DNA of 64,000 bases from Nocardiopsis sp. N85 (GCF_028882275.1 NZ_JARBUT010000010.1:185673-249672); one strand, 5' to 3'. Positions 44,410 through 52,507 are shown, numbered from the stretch's first letter. Made by a program: numbers and translations. Notes: generated by a model from the sequence alone, not told the origin.

Positions 44410-44429
44410 GTGCGCGGGACGGGCGCCGC

Positions 44430-45314
44430 TCAGCCCTCGAAGGCGGACAGGTCGAGCCGGGCCAGGCGGACAGGGTCGGCGAGCGACTGGATCTCCACGA
44501 TCCTGTCGTCGATGATGGTGAAGCTCATGACGGAGTAGGGCCGCCCATCGCGGGTGGCGACGACCCCGGCGGCCCCGTTGACGAGCGCGGGGTGCGAGGA
44601 CTGCGCCAGGCGCGCGTAGGTGATGGCCTGCCGGGCCACGACCTCGGCGCCGCGCACGACCGCGGGCACGCCCCCTCGTGCGGCGCCGAGGTCGACGCGC
44701 GTGATGACGTCCGGGTCCAGTACCGCGAGCAGGGCGTCGAAGTCGCCGCCGCGCGCGGCGGCGAGGAAGGCGTCGACCACCTCGCGCTGGCGTGCGAGGT
44801 CGGGGGCGGCGACCGTGCTCGCCCCCTGTACCCGGCGGCGGGCCCGGCTGGCGAGCTGGCGGGTGGCGGCGGGGGTGCGGCCCACGATGGGGGCGATCTC
44901 CTCGAAGGGCAGGGCGAACATGTCGTGCAGGACGAACGCCAGCCGCTCGGCCGGGTTCAGCGTCTCCAGGACCACCAGCAGGGCCAGGCCCACCGAGTCG
45001 GCGAGTACGGCCTGCTGTTCGGGGCCGCTCCCCTCGTGGTGGCTGACCACCGGGTCGGGGAGGTGTTCGCCCACGGGTTCCTCCCGGCGCGCGGTGCGCT
45101 GGCGCAGCATGTCCAGGCACACGCGGCCCACCACCGTGGTCAGCCATCCGGGCAGGTTGTCGATCTCGTCGGCGTCGGACCGGCTGAGCCGCAGCCACGC
45201 CTCCTGGACCGCGTCTGCGGCCTCGCTCAGGGAACCGAGCATCCGGTAGGCGACCGACTCCAGGAGGGGGCGGTGCCGCTCGAATCGCTCCGCCAGGAAA
45301 TCGTTCGTGTTCAT
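44430..45314 (-). CDS. ECF41-group RNA polymerase sigma factor (SigJ-like)
   Basis: A 294-residue ECF sigma factor. Region 2 (about 5-75, 'SVAYRMLGSLSEAADAVQEA' and PGWLTTVVGRVCLD) and region 4 (about 115-170, 'LPFEEIAPIVGRTPAATRQL') are followed by a C-terminal SnoaL-like domain of about 110 residues. That extra domain replaces an anti-sigma factor in ECF41 proteins and tunes activity. The ATG at 45314 has an ECF41-type promoter 53 nt upstream, implying autoregulation. The usual NPDK motif near the end reads ADPVRL here. Confidence 0.9.
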   Translation of the reverse strand: MNTNDFLAERFERHRPLLESVAYRMLGSLSEAADAVQEAWLRLSRSDADEIDNLPGWLTTVVGRVCLDMLRQRTARREEPVGEHLPDPVVSHHEGSGPEQQAVLADSVGLALLVVLETLNPAERLAFVLHDMFALPFEEIAPIVGRTPAATRQLASRARRRVQGASTVAAPDLARQREVVDAFLAAARGGDFDALLAVLDPDVITRVDLGAARGGVPAVVRGAEVVARQAITYARLAQSSHPALVNGAAGVVATRDGRPYSVMSFTIIDDRIVEIQSLADPVRLARLDLSAFEG

Positions 45315-45315
45315 C

Positions 45316-45342
45316 GGTCACATCTCCTCGTCGCGGTTCGTC
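45316..45342 (+). promoter_or_regulatory. ECF41-type promoter of the FAD oxidoreductase
   Basis: GGTCACA-N16-CGTC, followed by ATAGGG exactly as in the promoter at 43800. It reads right toward the start at 45417 and overlaps the 5' leader region of the sigma gene. Confidence 0.78.
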
Positions 45343-45366
45343 ATAGGGCAGACGAATCATTGTGCT

Positions 45367-45393
45367 GACGATGCGAAGACAGCCGATGTGACG
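45367..45393 (-). promoter_or_regulatory. ECF41-type promoter of the sigma gene (autoregulatory)
   Basis: On the minus strand CGTCACA, 16 bases, CGTC (written on plus as GACG 45367-45370 and TGTGACG 45387-45393). It faces the plus-strand promoter at 45316-45342, so the two start regions overlap head to head. Confidence 0.78.
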
Positions 45394-45416
45394 GTTCCCA
45401 TGAAGGAGAAGGCTGT

Positions 45417-46727
45417 ATGAGCAACCTCGACGAACTGCGCACCCGGGTACGCGGCCGTGTACTGCTGGAGGGGGACGAGGGCTTCGAGCAGGCCCGGCGT
45501 CCGTGGAACCTGGCCGTGGAGCAGCCGGTGTCGGCGGTGGTGGAGGCGGCTGACGCCGACGACGTGGCGGCCCTGGTCCGCTACGCCCGCGAGGCGGGAC
45601 TGACGGTGTCGGCCCAGCCCAACGGGCACGGTGCCTCGGGGGCGGTGGAGGGTGTGGTCCTGCTGCGCACCGGTGCGCTGGACGAGGTGCGGGTGGACGC
45701 CGGGGCGCGGACCGCCCGGGTGGGCGCGGGTGTGTCCTGGGGGCGGGTGCAGGCCGAGGCCGCGAAGCACGGTCTGACCGGGCTGCCCGGAAGCTCTCCG
45801 GTGGTCAGTGTGACCGGGTACACCCTGGGCGGCGGGCTGAGCTGGTTCGGCCGCCGCCACGGGTGGGCGGCAGACGGTGTCACCGCCTTCGAGGTGGTGG
45901 ACGCCCGGGGGGAGCGGGTCCGGGTGACCGCCGCCTCCGACCCCGACCTGTTCTGGGCGCTGTGCGGTGCCGGAGGCGACTTCGCGCTGGTCACCGCGAT
46001 CGAGTTCGACCTCTACCCCGCCCCGGCCCTGTACGGCGGGCGGCTGGTGTGGCCCGGGGCGCGGGCGCCCCAGGTGATGGAGGCGTTCGGGCGGATCACC
46101 GCCGGAGCGCCGGAGGAGCTGACCCTGTGGTTGGACCTGTTCCAGTTCCCCGGCGGGGATCCGCTGGTGGCGGTCGACGTGACGTACCTGGGGGAGGAGG
46201 ACAAGGGGCGGGAGCTGTTGCGCCCCCTGGAGGGGGCCGGTGTCCTCCTGTCCGACACCCGGGGTGTCCTGGAGCTGACCGGGCTGGGTGCGATCACCGC
46301 CGAGCCCACCGACCCCTCGGCGGGCCTGGCGCGCGCCGAACTGCTGACCGGGTTGGGGCAGGAGGTGATCGACGCCCTGGTGGCGGAGCCGATCGCCCCG
46401 CTGCTCAGCGTGCAGATCCGCCACCTGGGCGGTGCGCTGGCCGGACCCTCGCAGGGCCCGTTCGGGCCGTTGGGCGAGCCCTACTCGCTGTACATGTTCG
46501 GTGTGCCGTTCACCCCGGAGGTGGCTCAGGGGGTTCGCGCCAGACAGCGGGGGTTGGCGGAGTCGCTCGCCCCGCACGTCAGCGGCCGTAAGCCCTATAC
46601 CTATCTGGCTCCGGGTGAGTCGGTGGCGTCCGCGTTCGGCGCTGAGGAGCTGGAGCGGCTGCGTCGGATCAAGCGGGAGCGCGACCCGAGCGGGGTGTTC
46701 CGCAGCAACTACCCGGTGCTCGGCTAG
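45417..46727 (+). CDS. FAD-linked oxidoreductase (BBE-like, PCMH-type FAD domain)
   Basis: A 436-residue flavoprotein. FAD-binding segments are 'VSAQPNGHGASGAVEGVVLL' and 'GSSPVVSVTGYTLGGGLSWF'; the C-terminus ends FRSNYPVLG, typical of berberine-bridge-like enzymes. The His of GHG is the site usually linked to FAD. AAGGAGAAGG precedes the ATG. Oxidoreductases are among the standard ECF41 target classes, and the upstream promoter supports that. The substrate is unknown. Confidence 0.87.
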   Translation: MSNLDELRTRVRGRVLLEGDEGFEQARRPWNLAVEQPVSAVVEAADADDVAALVRYAREAGLTVSAQPNGHGASGAVEGVVLLRTGALDEVRVDAGARTARVGAGVSWGRVQAEAAKHGLTGLPGSSPVVSVTGYTLGGGLSWFGRRHGWAADGVTAFEVVDARGERVRVTAASDPDLFWALCGAGGDFALVTAIEFDLYPAPALYGGRLVWPGARAPQVMEAFGRITAGAPEELTLWLDLFQFPGGDPLVAVDVTYLGEEDKGRELLRPLEGAGVLLSDTRGVLELTGLGAITAEPTDPSAGLARAELLTGLGQEVIDALVAEPIAPLLSVQIRHLGGALAGPSQGPFGPLGEPYSLYMFGVPFTPEVAQGVRARQRGLAESLAPHVSGRKPYTYLAPGESVASAFGAEELERLRRIKRERDPSGVFRSNYPVLG

Positions 46728-46936
46728 GACACGGCCGTCCGTCCCGCGCACCAGGTGTGCACGGTGTGGGCAGGGCCCAGTCGGGGATCCTGGACCTTTC
46801 GCGCCCTGCGGTCGAACCCCTCCATCGCCCTGCCGTTCGGGTCGACCACGTCCGCCACGTCATCCCCCGGTGTCTCCTCGGTTTCAACTGACGCCCGCTG
46901 CCCACCCGCCGGGCCACAGGGTGAAGACCGGCGGTG

Positions 46937-47240
46937 TCAGACCCGCCGCAACGGGACGTGCGGGCCGTCGGGTGCCTGTACGCGGATGGGCATACCGGGT
47001 TCGACGGGGCCGTCGGTGAGGACGACGGCCATCCCGGCCCGGTACACCGTGGCGCCGTCCGCGCCGCGGTACACCCTCTGTTTGAGCGGTCCGTCGGAGA
47101 ACCGGTCGATCTGTGCGCAGGGATCACGGAGTCCGGTGGCCTCGATGGCGGCCTGCCCGCCGAAGCGCAGCACGGTGCCGGTGCCCGGGGAGAGCAGGTC
47201 GACCCCCCGGGTGGTGATGTTCTCGCCGAGCTGACCGGGG
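46937..47240 (-). pseudogene. MOSC-domain protein, N-terminal half missing
   Basis: The minus strand encodes the C-terminal part of a MOSC protein: GENITTRGVDLL, then 'EATGLRDPCAQIDRFSDGPL' and GPHVPLRRV before the stop at 46937. The first half, including the catalytic cysteine region that normally precedes GEN, is absent, and upstream sequence switches abruptly to an oppositely oriented TPR fragment. MOSC proteins move sulfur to or from molybdenum cofactor; this copy cannot be functional. Confidence 0.7.
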
Positions 47241-47488
47241 ACGCCCACCGCGCAGCGGGGGCGTGGAACGACCTCGGCCTTGTACTGCGCAAGGCGCATC
47301 GGTTCGAGGAGGCGATCGAGGCCTGTACCCGGTCGGCGGAGCTGTTCCGGGCCGTCGGAGACAACGACTGGGCAGCAACCGTGCAGGAGACGATCACTGG
47401 GATCCAGCAGGGCCTGGACACCGACGGTCAGGCCTGGCCTGGCCCGAACAGGAGCCGAGTGACCGGCCAGGACGGGCCTTACCGTTAG
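47241..47488 (+). pseudogene. TPR-protein C-terminal remnant
   Basis: Plus-strand reading 'GAWNDLGLVLRKAHRFEEAI' then 'EACTRSAELFRAVGDNDWAA' shows one to two tetratricopeptide repeats of the actinobacterial NB-ARC/TPR type, ending at a TAG at 47486. There is no start or upstream part; it joins the MOSC remnant tail-to-break. It may be the displaced end of the NB-ARC/TPR gene remnant at 48533-48860, now inverted relative to it. Confidence 0.6.
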
Positions 47489-47528
47489 CGAGTCGAACCG
47501 TCTCGCCAGACGGGCGCGAAGCCCCTCG

Positions 47529-47663
47529 TCATGGCTTCGGGAGCGCCAGGCCATCGTGTCGGCCCCACACGAAGCAGCCGTCCCACCCGGCCTCCTCCGC
47601 CTCGGCGGCCAGGCGGCCACCCCCGGGGTCGGCGAGGCCGTCGAAGAGCGGCGGCCACAGCGC
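47529..47663 (-). pseudogene. Luciferase-like monooxygenase (LLM) N-terminal remnant
   Basis: The minus strand reads PPLFDGLADPGGGRLAAEAE followed by EAGWDGCFVWGRHD, the opening of F420/flavin-dependent LLM proteins ('LADP..LA.LA.EAEEAGWDG.F.WDH'). It stops at a TGA at 47529 and nothing more of the gene is present. This is too short for function and is a further scar in this decayed stretch. Confidence 0.55.
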
Positions 47664-47677
47664 CGATCACAACCGGT

Positions 47678-48532
47678 TCACGGGCGGCCGCCTGCCGTGT
47701 GCCGGTCCAGGGCCGACACGAAGTCGTCCCACACCGGCCCGGGCAGGTCGTGACCGGCCCCCCGCAGGACCAGCAGCTCGGCCCCGGGGATCGCCGCACG
47801 CAGCGCCTCGCCGTGCGCCGGCGGCAGGAGCGGGTCTCGGTCGCCGTGGACCACGAGCGTGGGCGCCGCGATGTCGCCGAAGCCGCCGCGGGCCGGTCCG
47901 TCGAGGTCGATGGCGTAGTGGTTGACCAGTGTGGACGCGTAGTTCCTGGCGCGCGCCACGTCGCGTTCGACCAGCGTCCGGACCGCGGCCTCGTCGAAGT
48001 ACGGCGAGTCGCCGGCGCAGGCCCGCGCGTCGGCGATCACGTACTCCACGACCGCGGCCGTGTCGGAGGAACACGGTTGGGCGGGCATGGCCAGGTCGTT
48101 GGAGGGCGGTGGCAGGTCGTCGGCCCCGGTCGAGCTTGAGACGAACGTCAGCGACGCGACCCGGTGGGGGTGGTCCACGCCGAGGATGAGGCCGCTCTGT
48201 CCGAACATCGACTGACAGACCACATGGGCGCGTTCGATGCCCAGGGCGTCCTGGATGCCGAGCACGTCCCGGGCCAGGTCGGTGCAGGAGTACGCCGGCC
48301 GGCCCGGCGGGTAGCAGGTCGAGCGGCCGGTGTCGCGGTGGTCGAAGCGGACCACGAACCGGCCGCGGGCGGCGATCCGCCCGCACAGTTCGGCGTCCCA
48401 CCACAGCATCGAGGCAGAGGCCCCGGCGACCATCACGATCGCCGGGGCCGTGTGGTCTCCGAAGGTCTCGACACACAGCTCGACGCCGTTGACCGCGAGG
48501 AGTCGTTCGCCGTGGGACAGATGAGCAGTCAT
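47678..48532 (-). CDS. Alpha/beta hydrolase with altered nucleophile elbow
   Basis: A 284-residue alpha/beta-fold protein of the RdmC/esterase-like group ('IVMVAGASASMLWWDAELCG', then VVRFDHRDTGRSTCYPPG). The elbow reads CQSMFG where relatives have GQSMGG: Ser is retained but both flanking glycines are replaced. His is in GAGHDLPGPVW and the acid in VVHGDRDPLLP. The ATG at 48532 is chosen because upstream in-frame residues belong to a TPR-gene fragment. Activity may be reduced or changed. Confidence 0.75.
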   Translation of the reverse strand: MTAHLSHGERLLAVNGVELCVETFGDHTAPAIVMVAGASASMLWWDAELCGRIAARGRFVVRFDHRDTGRSTCYPPGRPAYSCTDLARDVLGIQDALGIERAHVVCQSMFGQSGLILGVDHPHRVASLTFVSSSTGADDLPPPSNDLAMPAQPCSSDTAAVVEYVIADARACAGDSPYFDEAAVRTLVERDVARARNYASTLVNHYAIDLDGPARGGFGDIAAPTLVVHGDRDPLLPPAHGEALRAAIPGAELLVLRGAGHDLPGPVWDDFVSALDRHTAGGRP

Positions 48533-48860
48533 GTCGGCCACGCTACGCCCCCGACCACGGTGCGAGTACTCGACCAAGGCCAGTGGCAGGGCGATGGCCG
48601 CCCCGGTGTGCTGTGTCTCTGGTGCGGCCCGCGGCGCGGCCACCAGAGTGGCGCGCTCGGTGTCCCACCACGCCAACGCCTGATTCCGGTCGACGAAGGT
48701 GTCGGGTGCCTCCTATCCGGGCAGCGCCCGCACATGCGCACCGGCATCGTGGGTCATGGCGGTGTAGAAGTCCAGCAGTTGCCTCCGCGCCTCGTCACGG
48801 TCGCGGCCGGGCCGCCGGTAGTGGGACATCAGGGCCCCGGAAACAGGCTGGTGTGGCTCG
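48533..48860 (-). pseudogene. NB-ARC/TPR regulator fragment with in-frame stop
   Basis: The minus strand carries 'RRQLLDFYTAMTHDAGAHVR' and, after a TAG (48713-48715) in the same frame, 'DRNQALAWWDTERATLVAA' and IALPLALVEY. This is the linker region between NB-ARC and TPR parts in large actinobacterial regulators. It ends where the hydrolase gene begins and has no NB-ARC part upstream. The nonsense codon and the two-sided truncation make it a clear remnant. Confidence 0.6.
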
Positions 48861-48989
48861 CAGGTCACCACCCCGCTCGTCGCCGGAGGGCCGGCGGACG
48901 GGCATGAGCAGCCAGGTGAGCCCGTGCTCCTCCTCATCGTCGGGGCGGATCGGGAACGGCCGCTCGGCCGGGCCGATGGACAGCCGCGC

Positions 48990-49585
48990 CCGCTGGCCGG
49001 GGATGGCGGCCAGGGTCTCGGTGAGGTGGTCGGGCTGCACGAGGAGATCAGGGAGCACGGCTGGACCGGCAGTGTGAGTACGGTCCGCCGGTATGTGCGA
49101 CCTGTTCGGGTGACGCCGAGGTCGCCCCGACCTCGCTCCCCTCACCGAAGCCGCGCCATGTCACCGGCTGGATCATGTCCCATCCCCAGGGCCTGGACCC
49201 CGGCGACGCGGTGCGGCTCAAAGCGGTCCTCGGCCGGTGCCCCGAGCTCGACGCCCTGGCCGGACACGTTCGCGACTTCGCACAGATGATGGTCCACCGA
49301 GAAGGGCACCGGCTGGACGAGTGGCTCGCCGCTGCGTCCGCAGAGCCCCTTCCCGCGCTGTGTTCCCTCGCCCGCGGCCTCAGCCACGACCACGAGGCGG
49401 TCCGCGCCGGTCTGGGCCTGCCCCACGGCTCCGGAGCGGTGGAGGGCACCGTGAACGAGATCAGGATGCTCAAGAGGCGGATGTTCGGCCGAGCCGACCT
49501 CGACCTCCTGCGCATCCGTGTCCTCCACCCCCTCTGGGCGACGGACTGTCACCGCACCACGAGATCAGTGCCGGAACCCATCTGA
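48990..49585 (+). mobile_element. ISL3-family transposase remnant (copy 2), frameshifted
   Basis: The plus strand shows the middle and C-terminal parts of an ISL3 transposase: GLHEEIREHGWTGSVSTVRR, then after a frame change near 49100-49140 'LDPGDAVRLKAVLGRCPELD' and SGAVEGTVNEIRMLKRRMFG. The N-terminal zinc-finger region is missing. Its last 200 bp (49397-49598) are nearly identical to copy 1 at 42098-42302, in opposite orientation; a one-base indel occurs near CACCACGA(G)ATC. Confidence 0.82.
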
Positions 49586-49706
49586 ACGCTCGCCGACAAG
49601 ACCCCCACCACCGACGATGGCCTCACCCGCCTCCCGGCCCGGCGCGGGTCCCGCTTCGGGCGGCCGGCACCCCCCGGCGGGGACTTTCCCGGGCGCGCCG
49701 ACCGCG

Positions 49707-50084
49707 ATGAGGTCACGCCATCAGGGTCGAGACGGTTCTCCTCGGTGTTCGGAGCGTGGGTTTTCACTCCCGCCCCCGTCAGCGGCGGAGCCTGCCCGGG
49801 AACCGCCCGACCCCCTTCTCCTCCTCGGGTACCTCCTGAGCAGCGCGGTGGGACTGTTCGCCTGCGTCCTCGCGGTCGGAGTCGCCCTGCCCCTCCTCCG
49901 ACTCCTGCGCCACCACGCCGAACGCCGATGGCCCGGCCTGTGCGGCGGGCGGCGTCACAACACCGTGCACGGCGACGTCTCCGGAACCGTCGTGCAGGCC
50001 GGACGCATCGACCACCCGCACCTCCACCGGGGACCCGACGGACGGACCGGCCGAACGCGCCAGGACCGGGCCGTGTCCTTGTAG
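49707..50084 (+). CDS. Small single-pass membrane protein with repetitive Gly/Val tail motif
   Basis: A predicted 125-residue protein: a polar, low-complexity N-terminus, one strong hydrophobic helix ('LLLLGYLLSSAVGLFACVLA', continuing VGVALPLL), then the segment NTVHGDVSGTVVQAGRIDHP. That last motif resembles the 'G.VHG.VVQAG.IHGG' segments of small proteins co-occurring with actinobacterial conflict/NACHT-type systems. The ATG at 49707 is uncertain. It starts about 110 bp after the IS remnant. Function unknown. Confidence 0.5.
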   Translation: MRSRHQGRDGSPRCSERGFSLPPPSAAEPAREPPDPLLLLGYLLSSAVGLFACVLAVGVALPLLRLLRHHAERRWPGLCGGRRHNTVHGDVSGTVVQAGRIDHPHLHRGPDGRTGRTRQDRAVSL

Positions 50085-50350
50085 ACCTGCACTCCGGTCC
50101 GTGCTCGGCGCGCCCGGAGAACGGGGACCTTCCGGTCTCCAGAACCCCGTGGGCGCCCTCGGGTGCTCCTGTGAACCTCCGCTGCGCTCCGGTCCGTGCG
50201 AGGCCGCCCGAAGAACGCGAGCCTTCGGCCGCCACGTCGACATCCTCGTCCCTCGGACGCCTCCTCCGCCGGTCTCCAGAACCCCCTGAGCGCCCGTGCC
50301 CCCGAGGGGCACGGAAGAGCATGCGGAGACCGGACACGAGGAGGGGCCTC
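50085..50350. other. Gene-free stretch with degenerate short repeats
   Basis: No convincing gene. CTCCGGTCCGTGC and GGTCTCCAGAACCCC each occur twice, about 91 and 141 bp apart, giving a partly duplicated look. A small hairpin (CGTGCCCC...GGGGCACG near 50297-50315) lies close to the 3' end of the ridA gene. Confidence 0.5.
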
Positions 50351-50369
50351 GTCCGGCCGAAGGCCGGAC
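50351..50369 (-). terminator. Hairpin after ridA-like gene
   Basis: GTCCGGCC, a 3-nt loop and GGCCGGAC lie 15 nt beyond the stop at 50384. Confidence 0.6.
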
Positions 50370-50383
50370 CAGGGCGTCCCGGC

Positions 50384-50794
50384 TCAGCCGATGACGGCGG
50401 TGGCCTCCACCTCCAGCAGGAAGTCGGGGTCGGCCAGCGCCGCGACGCCGATTCCGGTGAGCGGCGGGACCGGGGCGGCGATCCCGAGCCTCCGCGAGGC
50501 ACGGGCGACCCCCTCCATGAACAGGGGCATCTTCTCGGGGGTCCAGTCGACCACGTAGACGGTCAGCTTCGCCACGTCGTCGAAGGAGGCGCCGACCTCG
50601 GCCAGGGCCGTGGCGACGTTGAGGTAGCACTGCTCGGCCTGGGCCACGACGTCGCCTTCGCCGACCTTGCCGCCGTCCGCGTCGAGGGCGACCTGCCCGG
50701 CGACGAAGACGAGCCTCGACCCTTCGGCGACCGACACCTGTCGGTAGAGGTCGACCTTCGGCAGACCTTCCGGGTTCACCAGGGTGATGGGCAT
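50384..50794 (-). CDS. RidA/YjgF-family protein
   Basis: A 136-residue member of the RidA superfamily. 'LVFVAGQVALDADGGKVGEG' and ALAEVGASFDDVAKLTVYVVD are characteristic. Canonical RidA ends with a signature arginine in the 'R.AV....LP' region; here the equivalent 'IGVAALADPDFLLEVEATAV' shows no obvious arginine, so it may belong to a subfamily without imine deaminase activity. It is divergent from a TetR regulator with a palindrome between them. Confidence 0.85.
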   Translation of the reverse strand: MPITLVNPEGLPKVDLYRQVSVAEGSRLVFVAGQVALDADGGKVGEGDVVAQAEQCYLNVATALAEVGASFDDVAKLTVYVVDWTPEKMPLFMEGVARASRRLGIAAPVPPLTGIGVAALADPDFLLEVEATAVIG

Positions 50795-50835
50795 GTCCAC
50801 TCCTCTTCTCGGGATCCCACGGATCCGAAAACATA

Positions 50836-50852
50836 ACATTGCTATGCAATGT
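50836..50852. promoter_or_regulatory. Palindromic operator between ridA-like and tetR genes
   Basis: ACATTGCTATGCAATGT is a perfect 7-3-7 inverted repeat in a locally AT-rich promoter region, 41 nt upstream of the RidA-like start and 11 nt upstream of the TetR start. This is the classic position for a TetR dimer site controlling both genes. Confidence 0.78.
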
Positions 50853-50863
50853 ATCGTAGCGGC

Positions 50864-51487
50864 ATGGCGAGGACGAAGGATCCGGCGATCCGCACACTGC
50901 TCATCGAACGGGCCGCGCACATGCTCCGCACACGCGAGCCGATCACCCTGCGATCGCTGGTGGCCGGCACCGGCATGTCGACGATGGCCGTCTACACCCA
51001 CTTCGGCGGCATGGACGGCCTCTGGAAGGCCCTGCGCCAGGAGGGCTTCACCCGCCTGGCCGCCCGGTACGACTCCATGGCCGGGTCCGAGGACCCGGTC
51101 AGGGACCTGACCGCCCTCGTCGCCGCCTACCTCGACAACGCCTTGGACCATCCCGACCTGTACCAGGTCATGTTCGACGCGAGCGTCGACCTCGAAGACC
51201 TCGAAGCCGCCGACTCCACCCTGGACCGTCTGGTCGACACGGCCCGACGGGCCGGAGAGGCCGGCCGCTTCCATCCCGACACCCGACCGCGCCGGCTGGC
51301 CGTGCAGAGCTGGATCATCGCCCACGGTCTGGTCTCCCTGGTCGCCGGCGGCCCGTTGTCGATCCGCACGCTCGACAACGGTCCCCCCATGCTGACCGCG
51401 CTCTACATCGGCGCGGGCGACGACCCGGACCGGTGCCGCGCCTCGGTCGAGGCCGGTTGGCGGGTATCGGACAGGGCCGGGGTGTGA
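50864..51487 (+). CDS. TetR-family transcriptional regulator
   Basis: A 207-residue regulator. The N-terminal helix-turn-helix reads 'LRSLVAGTGMSTMAVYTHFG'; the C-terminal ligand domain contains 'WIIAHGLVSLVAGGPL', similar to the TetR_C WHG group. The ATG at 50864 follows the perfect palindrome by 11 nt, so autoregulation and control of the divergent RidA-like gene are likely. The inducer is unknown. Confidence 0.88.
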   Translation: MARTKDPAIRTLLIERAAHMLRTREPITLRSLVAGTGMSTMAVYTHFGGMDGLWKALRQEGFTRLAARYDSMAGSEDPVRDLTALVAAYLDNALDHPDLYQVMFDASVDLEDLEAADSTLDRLVDTARRAGEAGRFHPDTRPRRLAVQSWIIAHGLVSLVAGGPLSIRTLDNGPPMLTALYIGAGDDPDRCRASVEAGWRVSDRAGV

Positions 51488-51656
51488 CCCTCGCCGCCGG
51501 GGAGGCGTGCGGCCCGGCCCGCCGTCGGGACCGCGGTGCTCAGGGGCGACGCGAGGGGGCGGACCGCCTCCGCCGGAGCCGTCGTTTACCCCTGGCGACG
51601 GCGGGTAGTCGTGGCTCTCGACCGATGAACGGAATCCGATACGGGGAGTAGAGAAC

Positions 51657-52142
51657 ATGACGAGCCGCGAGCGACTGATCGACTGGCTCAACGACGCGTA
51701 CGCCATGGAGCGGTCGCTGGAGAAGACCCTCGAACGGCACCTCAAGGACGCCGAGGGGGAGCCCGACGTGCACGCGCGGATCCGGCTCCACATCGAGGAG
51801 ACGCGCCGTCAGGCCGAAACGGTCGAGTCCTGTGTGGAGTCCCTCGGCGGCAAGGTCTCCTCCACGAAGACCGTGTTCGCGGAGATGATGGGGGCCGTGC
51901 AGGGCATGGTCAACAAGCCCGCCAAGGACACCCTGGTCAAGAACGCCCTGGCCGACTACGCGGCCGAGCACTTCGAGATCGCGTGCTACAAGGCGCTCAT
52001 CGCCGCCGCCCGGCAGCTCGGTGAGGAGGGGATCGCGACCAGGCTGTCCGTCATCCTTCAAGAGGAGGAGGACATGGCGCGTTTCCTGGAGGAGAAGCTC
52101 CCCCACGCCGTCCGTGAGGCCCTCGTGGACGCCGACACGTAA
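51657..52142 (+). CDS. DUF892 ferritin-like protein (YciF-type)
   Basis: A 161-residue four-helix protein of the DUF892/YciF family: 'LIDWLNDAYAMERSLEKTLE' opens helix 1, and 'ADYAAEHFEIACYKALIAAA' carries the Glu/His metal-ligand pattern. GGGGAG precedes the ATG. Such proteins are induced by envelope or osmotic stress and may bind a di-metal centre. It stands alone, with 169 bp to the TetR gene. Confidence 0.87.
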   Translation: MTSRERLIDWLNDAYAMERSLEKTLERHLKDAEGEPDVHARIRLHIEETRRQAETVESCVESLGGKVSSTKTVFAEMMGAVQGMVNKPAKDTLVKNALADYAAEHFEIACYKALIAAARQLGEEGIATRLSVILQEEEDMARFLEEKLPHAVREALVDADT

Positions 52143-52507
52143 GACCGGTGGGGTGTGCGCGGCGCCCGGGGGCGTGCCGACGACTCACCCCGTGTCCGTG
52201 CCCGCACGGCGTGCGCGGCACGGCCTCTCCCCCACGGCGCCCTGAGGGTCGGCTCCCAGGATCCGGTCTCCACCCCCCGGATCCGACGGGGAGGCGGTGA
52301 TCACCGCGCCGCGCCCGTGGAGACGGAGGACCCAGGGGTCGATACAGGGGTTCCGACCCACCGCCTCGGTGACACCGAGGCGGTGGGTCGCCTCATGGAC
52401 CACATGGGCCCTCGCCCGATGGGCGAACGGGTCCCGTCCGGGCGAGCCGACGCGCTGGAGCGCGGCGACCGCCCGGTGGATCCCCGACTCGGCGCATTCC
52501 ACTCCCC
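52143..52507. other. Gene-free stretch containing an 18-bp-arm palindrome
   Basis: No credible gene is seen over about 365 bp. It holds the palindrome at 52354-52390 and leads into the ABC transporter remnant, whose original 5' end may lie in the last part. Confidence 0.5.
52354..52390. repeat. Near-loopless perfect palindrome
   Basis: Perfect 18-bp arms (52354-52371 and 52373-52390) around a single base. It is 212 bp past the DUF892 gene, further than most terminators; it may still act as one, or mark an old recombination point next to the broken ABC gene. Confidence 0.6.

Noticed and set aside
42098..49598. Composite transposon carrying the ECF41 genes
   Set aside because: Both ISL3 copies are truncated remnants, copy 1 only about 200 bp, and no flanking target duplication is apparent.
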